In this document: piece after piece, positions 15,225 through 23,374 of the stretch
How the letters are laid out: the number at the start of each line of letters is the position of its first letter
Position numbering within the stretch: position 1 is the first letter of the stretch
DNA from: Bacteroidota bacterium
GTDB lineage: Bacteria; Bacteroidota; Bacteroidia; JABEUT01
Reading direction: 5' to 3'
Assembly: GCA_013288345.1 (NCBI GenBank)
Contig: JABDCA010000013.1
Span: 1-64,000, forward strand
Length of the DNA: 64,000 nucleotides
Position numbers and translations under genes: made by a program
The notes under the pieces: model-generated
Told to the model about the DNA's origin: nothing
Database searches by the model: none
The model's input: only the letters and a program-made list of their open reading frames with translations

Positions 15225-17753
15225 TTACATAGCAGCAGCGTCAGCATGCTTGCTGAAATCAATTGGTATAATAAGCTTGAAGCTTATATTTCTTCCCATG
15301 TTAAACACACCTACTCTGTCGGTAGTATAGTTAACAGGCAAATATTTAAAGCGGCTCATATAATCCATATACCCGAGGTTGGTAAGGTTATTGCACATAA
15401 TATACAGTTCGCAGAATTTATGTCCCTTCGACATTAGATCGCCGCCAACACCTATATTAAACAAAGTATACCCTTTGGTAGCCGAAGTACTTGCAGCATA
15501 CTCAAAAGGTGTTGAGGCAGTATTTAAGCCTGTGTATATAGCATATTGCTCATATATTTTGCTCTGCTCAGAATAGTTTGCCATACCTACTTTTACGTAA
15601 GCATCCTTTATGCATTTACCAATGTTCTTAATATGGAACTTAAGGTCGGCAATGAACCTGTTTGGTGGTACAAAAGGCAGGTACTTGGTAGAATCGCTTA
15701 TGCCATTCAATTGCCCGTTTACCATGCTGTATGACAAATTCAGGTCAACCCATGATAAGCTTGTAGGGTGAATATCTAAGGATACTTCACCACCATTAAG
15801 GGTAGCAGAAGTCTGTGCATATTTATATACAGGTGCTGCTCCTAAACCAACTGCGTTAAGGCTGTTGTTAATAGAATCGCCACCCGACGCACTAAACAAA
15901 CCCTTTGCATATATATAGTCGGTAAGGTTGTTATTGAACACATTCAGTTCGAAGGTTACATCCTTAGAGTTTATTCCGAAGGTGAAATCCTCTTCCACAT
16001 TTGTTTCCGGTTTCAAGGTAGGGTCTCCAATTTCGTAAACTACTGTACCATCATGAACACCATTCGCACCGCATTCGGCTACGTTTGGTGCTCTCCATCC
16101 CTGTGCAACATTACCTTTTACATAAACTAATTTGGTAATATCGTAAGTAGCTCCAATGCTCCACGACATACCGCTGAAATGCGAGGTAAAACCTTGAAAC
16201 TCGTGGAATGAATTAGGATCATTTGGTTGTGCAGGTTCTTGTGTGGTTGAATCTATCCAATGGTCGATACCATTGAATGTACGTGCATCGTACCTTATAC
16301 CTCCGCTCAGGTAAAACTTGTCGCTCAGTTTTTCATTGGCAATTGCAAAACCACCAATAGTTAAGTAGTTATAGTTTGGTATAAGCATTAATGTGCCTAA
16401 ACTTTGCGAAGCCTGGTAAACACCATTGGTTCCGGCTGAGAAGTTAAAGCCACCCATTTGCGGAGATACATAACGCAGATCGTATGTAACTGCATTCGAG
16501 TAGTAGTAAATATCAGGAGTATTAGGCATGGTAGGGTCGTTGGTTTCCTGCCTTTGATTCTTTTGGTAAGAGAAGATGGCGGCAATATGTCCGTCGCCAA
16601 CAGCAATGTTGTTATCCCAAACCAATTTGGTGTGCTGTATGTGCTGGTAAATTACCAAAGGGGTGTACGACATGAATTCCTGGTTGGTTGGAAGTTCGTA
16701 GAACGGTGCGCCACCGTTAACATCGGGATATGAAAATATTTGTGCCATTTTTCCCGATGCAGAATCTCTGGTACCATCTACAATACCTGTCCACATGCTA
16801 AAATAGCTGGCATGTAATTGGGTATAGCCCCATTTGCGGTGAATACCAATAGTTGCATCGGTATTGAAATTGCTAAACTGGCTGTTCAGCACATAACCAT
16901 CGTAAGGGTTTTGATACGCGTGTGCCATGGTATTATCAATACGAGCGCTCCATGAAATACCGTTGTTCGATGTTCCTGCCATATGGGCCATATTATTAAT
17001 AAGGCCATTATTGGTTTGGTAGTTGAACAATACATCGCCTTCGGTTTGTCCGTTTGGCAAAGCTTGTTCAGGTATCAGGTTTATTACACCCGATATAGCA
17101 TCGGAGCCATAAGCAAGTGAGCCAGGGCCTTTTAATATTTCATATCTGTTCACTGCATCAGGGTCAGCTTCAATACCAAACTCGTCAAACCAGGGTTGGT
17201 CAACTTGTTCTACACCATCATTTATGGTTAGTACACGGTTATAACCCAAACCACGTATTACAGGTTTTGCAATACTTTGTCCGTCGGTCATAGCCGATAC
17301 ACCCGGAGTTTGTGCAATAGCATCAATTACATTGGTCGATGAATTTTCGTTGAGATAATCTTTAGTTACTTCAGTTATTGCCTGTGGGGTATGTTGCAGG
17401 CTTGTTGCTCCCGATGTTCCGGTTACCACTACTTCGTGTTCTTCCACTTCCGATTCTGAAAGTGCAACGTTGAATGTGGTAGTGCCTTCAATCTTTACTG
17501 CCACTGCCCTATCGGTATAGCCAAGCATTTGTACCTCTACCAAAAAAGTTCCGCTCGGTAAATTACTCATGGTGTAGTTACCACTTGCATCGGTTTGTGC
17601 AGCTTGCTTTAAATCGGCAATATAAATTACGGCTCCAGGTAAGCCTCCGTTGTTGGCAGTATCAATAATTTTTCCGGTAAGCACATTTTGTGCAAACGTT
17701 GTAAGGCCTGCAAATAAAAAAGCAATAAATAGTAATGTCTTAGAAGTTCTCAT
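15225..17753 (-). CDS. TonB-dependent outer membrane receptor with carboxypeptidase-regulatory-like N-domain
   Basis: 842 residues. Signal peptide MRTSKTLLFIAFLFAGLTTFAQ. A carboxypeptidase-regulatory-like (CarboxypepD_reg) domain follows at about 23-110 (LTGKIIDTANNGGLPGAVIY, DASGNYTMSNLPSGTFLVEV). The TonB plug spans about 120-230 (EVVVTGTSG, TPGVSAMTDGQ, KPVIRGLGYNRVLTINDGV, RYEILKGPGSLAYGSDAISG), and the rest is a 22-strand-type beta-barrel. There is no SusD partner, so it is more likely a metal, siderophore or small-molecule receptor than a SusC-type glycan importer. Upstream on the same strand are an unknown membrane protein and a family 5 substrate-binding lipoprotein, but the gap of about 100 bp leaves co-transcription open. 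Confidence 0.93.
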   Translation of the reverse strand: MRTSKTLLFIAFLFAGLTTFAQNVLTGKIIDTANNGGLPGAVIYIADLKQAAQTDASGNYTMSNLPSGTFLVEVQMLGYTDRAVAVKIEGTTTFNVALSESEVEEHEVVVTGTSGATSLQHTPQAITEVTKDYLNENSSTNVIDAIAQTPGVSAMTDGQSIAKPVIRGLGYNRVLTINDGVEQVDQPWFDEFGIEADPDAVNRYEILKGPGSLAYGSDAISGVINLIPEQALPNGQTEGDVLFNYQTNNGLINNMAHMAGTSNNGISWSARIDNTMAHAYQNPYDGYVLNSQFSNFNTDATIGIHRKWGYTQLHASYFSMWTGIVDGTRDSASGKMAQIFSYPDVNGGAPFYELPTNQEFMSYTPLVIYQHIQHTKLVWDNNIAVGDGHIAAIFSYQKNQRQETNDPTMPNTPDIYYYSNAVTYDLRYVSPQMGGFNFSAGTNGVYQASQSLGTLMLIPNYNYLTIGGFAIANEKLSDKFYLSGGIRYDARTFNGIDHWIDSTTQEPAQPNDPNSFHEFQGFTSHFSGMSWSIGATYDITKLVYVKGNVAQGWRAPNVAECGANGVHDGTVVYEIGDPTLKPETNVEEDFTFGINSKDVTFELNVFNNNLTDYIYAKGLFSASGGDSINNSLNAVGLGAAPVYKYAQTSATLNGGEVSLDIHPTSLSWVDLNLSYSMVNGQLNGISDSTKYLPFVPPNRFIADLKFHIKNIGKCIKDAYVKVGMANYSEQSKIYEQYAIYTGLNTASTPFEYAASTSATKGYTLFNIGVGGDLMSKGHKFCELYIMCNNLTNLGYMDYMSRFKYLPVNYTTDRVGVFNMGRNISFKLIIPIDFSKHADAAAM

Positions 17754-17853
17754 AATAAATGTAATTTGTATTTGTGCTAATATTCCAACTCATGTACTAA
17801 TGCACACAAGCAATCCGCATTCCTGTAAAAGAGAATGCGCCTACAAAAAATAA

Positions 17854-18402
17854 TTAGCTAAATAGAGGCGGATGCCAGATAGCAGAACTATGGTATAGTG
17901 CTGCCATATTCACTGCATGAGAATAATGTACAGTATACGTAACATCGGGAGACATTACATTAACTTTATTAATAGGCAGGTATTCGTTTTGAAAAGCTGA
18001 AATAACGCTTTCCACATTTTTATTGCTCTTGGTATTATCGGCAGGGAAAATTTGTTTCACAAAATCATTCAATGCTTTTACCCACTGCGTTTCGTTCTTG
18101 TCGGCGTATACTTCAATAGCATAGTTATTACCTACTTTCGAAATACTTACCACGTCGTATAATTGTCCATTATCAGAAAATTCCTTGCCGCCTTCGGTCC
18201 ATGCCACTTTATTATAATCGGCTTTATTCATTACCAGTTTTTGCAACACTGTATTTTTATTCTTCATAGCTGTTGATGCGTATGACTTTGCATCTTTAGT
18301 AAGCATAAAGTAAACTATACGGTATCCTGCAAAATAATAGACCATAGCAAATAGCATTGTAACTGCTACAGTACGAATCCATATTGGTGTGTTTTTCAGC
18401 AC
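17854..18402 (-). CDS. Hypothetical single-pass membrane protein
   Basis: Family not recognised. One membrane helix near the N-terminus (WIRTVAVTMLFAMVYYFAGYRIVYFML), then an extracytoplasmic domain of about 140 residues ending HSSAIWHPPLFS. The track's ATG at 18444 overlaps the preceding gene by 38 nt. A GTG at 18402 lies 4 nt after that gene's stop codon and needs no overlap, so I chose it (182 residues). It follows the substrate-binding lipoprotein gene and precedes the TonB receptor. The His/Trp/Pro-rich C-terminus might contact metal, but that is only an inference. Confidence 0.7.
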   Translation of the reverse strand: MLKNTPIWIRTVAVTMLFAMVYYFAGYRIVYFMLTKDAKSYASTAMKNKNTVLQKLVMNKADYNKVAWTEGGKEFSDNGQLYDVVSISKVGNNYAIEVYADKNETQWVKALNDFVKQIFPADNTKSNKNVESVISAFQNEYLPINKVNVMSPDVTYTVHYSHAVNMAALYHSSAIWHPPLFS

Positions 18403-18406
18403 TTCT

Positions 18407-20191
18407 TTATTTCTTCTTGGCAGAATCTGCTTTATTTTCAGCAATCATCCTCTCATCTATATAAACACACGACATGTCTACATAATTCATAGAGTTAGGA
18501 TATAAGGCCATAATTGGCCAACGAGTAAGGCTATAATTCTGATCGTACCAAAGCACAATAATAGGTGCATCGCTAATGGCTAACTGCTCAGCTTGTTGGA
18601 AATACTTATATGTTTCCTTCATAGTAGGAGCAGTAAGACCCATATCAATCAACTTATCGTATTCAGGGTTTTTGTAACGGGTAATATTGTAATACGAAGG
18701 TTGTCCTACAGAATCCGGTACGTTAGCAGCAAGGAACAACTGAAGAAAATCTACCGGGTTAGGGTAATCAGCAATCCAGCCTGACCTTATCATATCGTAA
18801 CGCATATACCTTGCATCTTCCAGTTTTTGGCTAAAGCTGGCAATGTTGAAATTGATGTGTACATTCAGGTTTGTCTCAATTTCTTTTTGCACTTCAAGTG
18901 CTACGCTTGTATTGATTCCACCACCACTATTAAGCTCGAGTGATATGGTTGGAAATTTCTTACCATCAGGAAAACCGGCTTCACTCAATAATTTCTTAGC
19001 AAGGTCAACGTTCAGCGAATCGCCTTTTATATTCGAAATATCATAATTATCTTCAGGGTTACTTGCATACATAAAGGTAGGCGGCGTTACACCATGCAGG
19101 CCCGGTGCAAAAGCCTCGCCTTGCAGTACTTCACTTACAATTTTGTTACGGTCTATGGCTAAACTAAATGCCTTACGCACTCTTATATCATTAAACGGAG
19201 CCTTTGCTAAATTGAACGCATAATATTGGGTCGACATTTCAGGCATACGCGCAAGCAAATACTTAGGTGGCCTGTGTTGGAAATCAGCAATCTGCTCTTC
19301 CACCATTTTATCAACCTGGGTTGAAGGAACACTTACTATATAATCAATTTTACCGCCTACAAATGCCTTGAATTCATCAGCCTTGGTAGGTATAAAACTA
19401 ACAAGCAACGAATCAATATACGGCAATTGGTTTCCTGCGCTATCAACCCTAAAGTAATTTGGGTTTGCTGTTAACACAATTCTGTTTGAATCACTAGCCG
19501 CATTATATATAAAAGGGCCTGTACCAAGGTGTAATCCCTTGCCATATTTTTCTACCGCTTCCTGCGCCAGTACAAAGCCACCAGGCCCGGCAAGCATATT
19601 TAAAAATATAGGGTTCCTTTTGGTAAGTTTTATCTGAATGGTTGAATCGTTAAGAACCTTTACTCCGCTAATGGTTGATGACGGTTTTCCTTTTTTGCTG
19701 TTCTCATAAAATTCATTGGCACCTTCAACCGCTGTTTTAAAGGTAATTGAAAACACTACGTTATCGGGAGTAGCAGTGCAAAGCTGCTCCATAGAATATT
19801 TAAAATCGTTGGCAGTTACCTTTCTTCCTTTGCCATTTGCAAAGCATGGGTCATCCTGAAAGGTTACGTTATTATTCAAGTGGAAGGTGTATAATGTTCC
19901 TGAAGCATCAACATCCCATTTTTTTGCAATATCGGCTACTACCGAAAGGTCACGCGGGTTGATCTTTACAAGGCCGTCATATATCTGGCAAGCAATGGTA
20001 TAAGAAACGTTATCGTAAATATAGTATGGGTAAAGGTCAAGAACAGGTGTACCTTCGTTTATGCGGATAGTGCCACCATAAAAGCGATTACCCTTGGCAA
20101 CCTTCTTCGTTTTTTGTCCACCAATGGAGTTACATGAGTAGTTGAAACACAAACCAAAACCAATAGCGAGGAACAATAAAATTCTTTTCAT
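18407..20191 (-). CDS. Family 5 extracellular solute-binding lipoprotein (OppA/DppA-like)
   Basis: 594 residues. Lipoprotein signal MKRILLFLAIGFGLCFNYSC with lipidated Cys at about 20. The body is a classic SBP_bac_5 fold: GGTIRINEGTPVLDLYPY, YHLNNNVTFQDDP-type beta-strand, KVTANDFKYSMEQLC, DIRVRKAFSLAIDRNKI, AKKLLSEAGFPDGKKFP. Proteins of this family deliver peptides, nickel or other ligands to ABC importers; the ligand cannot be told from sequence. No permease or ATPase gene is adjacent. A second, paralogous binding protein (55157-56902) does have permeases next to it, so this one may share that transporter. A -7-like box is at 20217-20224. Confidence 0.92.
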   Translation of the reverse strand: MKRILLFLAIGFGLCFNYSCNSIGGQKTKKVAKGNRFYGGTIRINEGTPVLDLYPYYIYDNVSYTIACQIYDGLVKINPRDLSVVADIAKKWDVDASGTLYTFHLNNNVTFQDDPCFANGKGRKVTANDFKYSMEQLCTATPDNVVFSITFKTAVEGANEFYENSKKGKPSSTISGVKVLNDSTIQIKLTKRNPIFLNMLAGPGGFVLAQEAVEKYGKGLHLGTGPFIYNAASDSNRIVLTANPNYFRVDSAGNQLPYIDSLLVSFIPTKADEFKAFVGGKIDYIVSVPSTQVDKMVEEQIADFQHRPPKYLLARMPEMSTQYYAFNLAKAPFNDIRVRKAFSLAIDRNKIVSEVLQGEAFAPGLHGVTPPTFMYASNPEDNYDISNIKGDSLNVDLAKKLLSEAGFPDGKKFPTISLELNSGGGINTSVALEVQKEIETNLNVHINFNIASFSQKLEDARYMRYDMIRSGWIADYPNPVDFLQLFLAANVPDSVGQPSYYNITRYKNPEYDKLIDMGLTAPTMKETYKYFQQAEQLAISDAPIIVLWYDQNYSLTRWPIMALYPNSMNYVDMSCVYIDERMIAENKADSAKKK

Positions 20192-20216
20192 AGTCTTCTA
20201 GACGGGGTGTTTTGCA

Positions 20217-20224
20217 CAAAAATA
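20217..20224 (-). promoter_or_regulatory. Putative -7 box TATTTTTG upstream of the solute-binding lipoprotein gene
   Basis: Minus-strand TATTTTTG fits TAnnTTTG, 25 nt before the ATG at 20191. Confidence 0.5.
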
Positions 20225-20370
20225 ATATTATACTGTGAATAATAGGTAAAAAAAGTGAATTTAGTGCCTTAAACACGAAAAAACAAAAAACTCTTTTAAA
20301 TATGGAATTAAGTTGTTAATATTGCACCGCTTAAGTAAGAGCCGATATTAATTAGAATTTTAGTTTTTTC

Positions 20371-20378
20371 TATATTTG
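20371..20378 (+). promoter_or_regulatory. Putative -7 box TATATTTG before the secreted protein at 20387
   Basis: TATATTTG is a perfect consensus match. Its last base is the first base of the GTG used by the ORF track, so if it is a promoter translation must begin later, probably at the GTG at 20387. Confidence 0.5.
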
Positions 20379-20386
20379 TGAACATA

Positions 20387-21193
20387 GTGAACAAGAACGT
20401 GATTAGGTTATTTATATACGTCAGCATATTTTTTGTGGGTATAGGCATATCTCATGCCGGAGTAATAGTACTCGAAGGAAATTACCAGGGTAAAAATCTA
20501 TATGTTCAGAACCCCTTTGCCAGCAGTGGTGTGGGCTTTTGTGCGTATGAAGTTTCTGTTAACGGCCAGGTAACAACCGATGAGGTAAACTCGAGCGCTT
20601 TTGAAATTGACTTTAAAAACCTTGGCCTTAAACAAGGCGATAAGGTAGTTGTAAAGATTGAACATAAGGACGATTGCACACCTAAAGTGCTTAACCCTGA
20701 AGTATTAAAACCAAAGAGTACCTTTACTATTGCAACCATTAGCGTAGATGCTAAAAGCAGCACACTTAAGTGGTCTGCTAAGGACGAAAGCGGTAAACTT
20801 ACATACGTAATTGAGCAGTTCAGGTGGAACAAATGGGTAAAAGTGGGCGAAGTAGATGGTATTGGAACCGCCGACCAACACGATTATCAGTTTAAGGTAT
20901 CACCTAATTCAGGTAAAAACAAATTCAGGGTAAAACAAATTGACTACACCGGCCAACCACGTATGTCGAACCCTACTGAGTTTAACTCGGACCAACCGGC
21001 AGTAAGCGAGGGGCCTGAGAGCGTAAAAGACTTTATCCAGTTCTCTACAGCTACTATGTACGAAATTTATGATGAGTATGGCAATATTGCCAAGAGAGGA
21101 TTTGGAGATAAGATAGATGTTACCGATCTTAAGAAAGGTATCTACTACCTTAACTACGATAACAGTATGACTCAGTTTGTAAAGAAGAAATAA
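20387..21193 (+). CDS. Secreted hypothetical protein with degenerate T9SS-like C-terminal domain
   Basis: About 268 residues. A signal peptide ends ...IFFVGIGISHA. An Ig-like or beta-sandwich middle follows (LEGNYQGKNLYVQNPF, FCAYEVSVNGQ, and a fibronectin-like stretch STLKWSAKDESGKLTYVIEQF). The C-terminus TMYEIYDEYGNIAKRGFGDK...LKKGIYYLNYDN has the xxYDxxGxxxxxG...LxxGxYYLxY layout of a type A sorting domain but is more degenerate than usual. There is no ATG; the ORF begins with GTG at 20378 or 20387, and I chose 20387 because a TATATTTG box overlaps the first. A clear terminator follows. Probably a cell-surface or periplasmic protein of unknown function, common in Bacteroidetes. Confidence 0.75.
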   Translation: MNKNVIRLFIYVSIFFVGIGISHAGVIVLEGNYQGKNLYVQNPFASSGVGFCAYEVSVNGQVTTDEVNSSAFEIDFKNLGLKQGDKVVVKIEHKDDCTPKVLNPEVLKPKSTFTIATISVDAKSSTLKWSAKDESGKLTYVIEQFRWNKWVKVGEVDGIGTADQHDYQFKVSPNSGKNKFRVKQIDYTGQPRMSNPTEFNSDQPAVSEGPESVKDFIQFSTATMYEIYDEYGNIAKRGFGDKIDVTDLKKGIYYLNYDNSMTQFVKKK

Positions 21194-21213
21194 TATTCAT
21201 TAAGCTATTTGAA

Positions 21214-21246
21214 AAACCCGAGACAAATTCTCGGGTTTCTTTTTTT
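21214..21246 (+). terminator. Rho-independent terminator
   Basis: AAACCCGAG and CTCGGGTTT form a 9-bp stem, 7-nt loop, then a T tract. It lies inside the first codons of the track ORF at 21209 and so argues for the internal ATG at 21260 as the start of mce. Confidence 0.85.
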
Positions 21247-21259
21247 AGAACATCTTATT

Positions 21260-21667
21260 ATGATTAAAAAAATAGAACACCTGGGCATAGCAGTCAAGAA
21301 CATAAAAGATGCTAATGATGTTTACCATAAGCTACTAGGGACTGCTTCATACAAAACCGAAAAAGTAGAATCAGAAAATGTGCTCACGTCCTTTTTTAAA
21401 GTAGGTGATAGTAAGATAGAATTGCTTGAAGGAACATCAACCGATAGCCCTATAACTAAGTTTATTGATAAAAAGGGCGAAGGCCTGCACCATGTGGCAT
21501 TTGAAGTGGATGATATTGAAGCAGAAATGCAGAACTTAAAAAATCAAGGATTCACTCTATTATCTGATAAGCCCAAGCAAGGTGCCGATAATAAGCTTAT
21601 TTGCTTTGTGCATCCTAAAAGTGCCAATGGGGTGCTTATAGAGTTGTGCCAGGAGATAAAGAAGTAG
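21260..21667 (+). CDS. mce: Methylmalonyl-CoA epimerase
   Basis: 135 residues, one VOC/glyoxalase-fold protein that interconverts (R)- and (S)-methylmalonyl-CoA in the propionyl-CoA/succinyl-CoA route. The protein starts IEHLGIAVKNIKDA, with the metal-ligand His in IEHLGIAV. Further motifs are KIELLEGTSTDSPITKFIDK and GLHHVAFEVDDIE (second metal His), ending FVHPKSANGVLIELCQ (metal Glu). The track start at 21209 lies upstream of a terminator hairpin, so the ATG at 21260 is correct. It converges with the HAD phosphatase gene, with 3 nt between the stops. Confidence 0.93.
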   Translation: MIKKIEHLGIAVKNIKDANDVYHKLLGTASYKTEKVESENVLTSFFKVGDSKIELLEGTSTDSPITKFIDKKGEGLHHVAFEVDDIEAEMQNLKNQGFTLLSDKPKQGADNKLICFVHPKSANGVLIELCQEIKK

Positions 21668-21670
21668 CTC

Positions 21671-22303
21671 CTATCCTTCGAAATAATCGAACAGGCTTAC
21701 CTCTGCTGTGCAATGCAGGGTTTGTATGCCTATACTATCGGCTCCCTTTACATTATGAGCAATGTCATCAATAAAGAGAGTTAATGAAGGATCAAGCTTG
21801 TTTTCCTTAATAACATGCTGAAATATTTCCGCATCGGGCTTTCGCATACCCATTTTACACGAATAGTATTCTTTTTCGAACATTTGCTGCATCGCACCCG
21901 AGCCATGGGCCTCATCCATCATTTGCAATACAGCAGGCAGGTGTATATGGTTGGTATTGCTCAATAACAAAACCCTATACCTGTTCCTTAGTCGCTTTAC
22001 CAGTTCCACTTTTTCTTTCGGGAAGCCTATTAGCAGAGCATTCCATGCCTTATCTACCTGAGCCTCGGTAGTATGGGCAGGCAACCATTTAAGTACCTCG
22101 CTGCGAAAGCCGGATGGAGGTATGTTGCCTTTTTCAAACTCATCGAAAACACCATGTTGCACCTGCTGCGAATACTGTTTCTGAAAATCAGTTGCTCCAA
22201 GAGCTATAAACGCCTTTTGAGTAAGGGAATAATCAATATCGAACAGCACTCCACCCAGGTCGAAGATAACAGCTGTAATATTTTTACTTACTTTTTGGTT
22301 CAT
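21671..22303 (-). CDS. HAD-superfamily phosphatase (subfamily IA)
   Basis: About 210 residues from the ATG at 22303 (MNQKVSKNITAV); the ATG at 22315 adds four residues. HAD motif I is DLGGVLFDID (nucleophile Asp and acid/base Asp), motif II LLLSNTN, motif III Lys in GMRKPDAEIF, motif IV FIDDIAHNVKGA. The sequence between motifs I and II is an alpha-helical C1 cap. This is the YihX-like group, which dephosphorylates small sugar or nucleotide phosphates; the substrate is unknown. Divergent from the downstream tRNA gene and convergent with mce. Confidence 0.92.
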   Translation of the reverse strand: MNQKVSKNITAVIFDLGGVLFDIDYSLTQKAFIALGATDFQKQYSQQVQHGVFDEFEKGNIPPSGFRSEVLKWLPAHTTEAQVDKAWNALLIGFPKEKVELVKRLRNRYRVLLLSNTNHIHLPAVLQMMDEAHGSGAMQQMFEKEYYSCKMGMRKPDAEIFQHVIKENKLDPSLTLFIDDIAHNVKGADSIGIQTLHCTAEVSLFDYFEG

Positions 22304-22344
22304 AGTAATGCACAAATCTTTAAATTCGCAATCTCAATTTTTCA

Positions 22345-22421
<77 letters not shown>

Positions 22422-22429
22422 ACATAATT

Positions 22430-22460
22430 AAGCACTTACGAGTTTCGTAGGTGCTTTTTT
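22430..22460 (+). terminator. Terminator of the tRNA gene
   Basis: AAGCACTTACGA and TCGTAGGTGCTT form a 12-bp stem (one G-T pair), 3-nt loop, then TTTTTT. It starts 9 nt after the tRNA CCA. Confidence 0.85.
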
Positions 22461-22699
22461 TATTATAGGTGTAGCTTATTGGTGTGCGATATTTCCTGAA
22501 ATCACGGATAAGAACTGGCTGCAAAGATAATGAATCGATACAAGATTTGGTTCGCTGCTCTAGCCGCCTGAGTGTGATTTATGCAAGATTCAATCTTACA
22601 AGTGTAACACTTCCAATTTCAAATGCAATAACCTTTGTACTGTAATTAATTTGAAATGTTTATTTAAGTCCTTAACAGATAGAATAAAGTATAATCAAA

Positions 22700-22912
22700 A
22701 TGAAAACACTAATTATAGCAGTATGTTTATTTGGAGCACTCTTAATGCAAGGGTGTGTTGCATACGTTGCGCCTTCAGGCGGATATTATCAAAGGGAAAA
22801 TTTTTGGTATTATAGAGATGGTGGCGGTGGCGAACATCGGGAGCATGGCAGGTACCACCACCCGGCAGAACAACACCATGATGAACCACACCATGATGAG
22901 CATAAAAAATAA
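22700..22912 (+). CDS. Small His-rich lipoprotein
   Basis: 70 residues. Signal MKTLIIAVCLFGALLMQGC with a relaxed lipobox and lipidated Cys at 19. The mature part is short: YVAPSGGYYQRENFWYYRDGGGG, then a His/Glu/Asp-rich tail (HREHGRYHHPAEQHHDEPHHDEHKK) likely to bind divalent metal. Related small His-rich envelope lipoproteins occur in many bacteria, but no precise family is recognised. It sits between the intact tRNA and the truncated tRNA copy, so it may be cargo of an old integration event. Confidence 0.65.
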   Translation: MKTLIIAVCLFGALLMQGCVAYVAPSGGYYQRENFWYYRDGGGGEHREHGRYHHPAEQHHDEPHHDEHKK

Positions 22913-22939
22913 AATAAAAGCGTCCTATATTAAACTGGG

Positions 22940-22985
22940 AATCATAATCCATTGGTCATAGGTTCAAGTCCTACTGGGCCCATCA
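22940..22985 (+). pseudogene. Truncated duplicate of the CAU tRNA (3' half only)
   Basis: TCATAATCC.TTGGTC.TAGGTTC and onwards to TGGGCCCA.CA repeats the 3' half of the tRNA at 22345, from the anticodon to CCA, with about 3 differences in 44 positions. The 5' half is absent, so it cannot fold as a tRNA. The differences include CCA becoming TCA at the end. It looks like an attachment-site duplication or the relic of a second tRNA gene. Confidence 0.8.
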
Positions 22986-22987
22986 AT

Positions 22988-23023
22988 AAAAAAGCACCCC
23001 GCAACATAGCGGGGTGCTTTTTT
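22988..23023. terminator. Strong bidirectional terminator after the tRNA remnant
   Basis: AAAAAAGCACCCCGC and GCGGGGTGCTTTTTT form a perfect 15-bp stem with a 6-nt loop. It lies 3 nt after the tRNA-like copy and 4 nt before the stop of the minus-strand ORF at 23027. Confidence 0.85.
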
Positions 23024-23026
23024 ACT

Positions 23027-23263
23027 TTACAGGACAAGCCGCCCCAAAGCAGTTTTATGATAATGATCCTCAGATACCGATATCGTATCTAAAACAACTA
23101 CAGCCACTGTATGGGGGCTTGGATATATTTTCCGGAAATGATGAGTAAGCTTTTGTTTAATATTAACAGGGCTATATACATCCGATTCAACAATATTTCC
23201 GGCTGTCATTGTTTGCTGTTCGCCATTAATGGCAACAATGAATGTAGTAATCAGGTAATTCAT
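23027..23263 (-). CDS. Hypothetical small protein
   Basis: 78 residues, no family recognised (MNYLITTFIVAINGEQQTMT ... KTALGRLVL). Alternating polar/hydrophobic segments suggest a small alpha/beta fold without a signal peptide. Two things support it as a gene: a promoter-like TATATTTG box about 40 nt upstream of its ATG, and a strong terminator right after its stop. Confidence 0.5.
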   Translation of the reverse strand: MNYLITTFIVAINGEQQTMTAGNIVESDVYSPVNIKQKLTHHFRKIYPSPHTVAVVVLDTISVSEDHYHKTALGRLVL

Positions 23264-23302
23264 ATAATCTCTTTTGTAGGTATCATTCCATAAAACGCAT
23301 TA

Positions 23303-23310
23303 CAAATATA
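23303..23310 (-). promoter_or_regulatory. Putative -7 box TATATTTG for the small ORF at 23027
   Basis: Perfect TAnnTTTG match on the minus strand (CAAATATA on plus), 40 nt upstream of the ATG at 23263. Confidence 0.45.
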
Positions 23311-23374
23311 CTAAGCCCTTTTTTATTTTGCTTAAATTTACCTTATGAAATGCAAAACCACTTAAAGCAATAGC

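Noticed and set aside
21209-21259. Upstream start of the methylmalonyl-CoA epimerase ORF in the track
   Set aside because: The extension consists of a terminator hairpin of the previous gene; the family sequence starts at the ATG at 21260.
22422-22939. Prophage or integrative element at the tRNA
   Set aside because: The tRNA 3' duplication is real, but no integrase, excisionase or structural gene is present; only a scar can be claimed.
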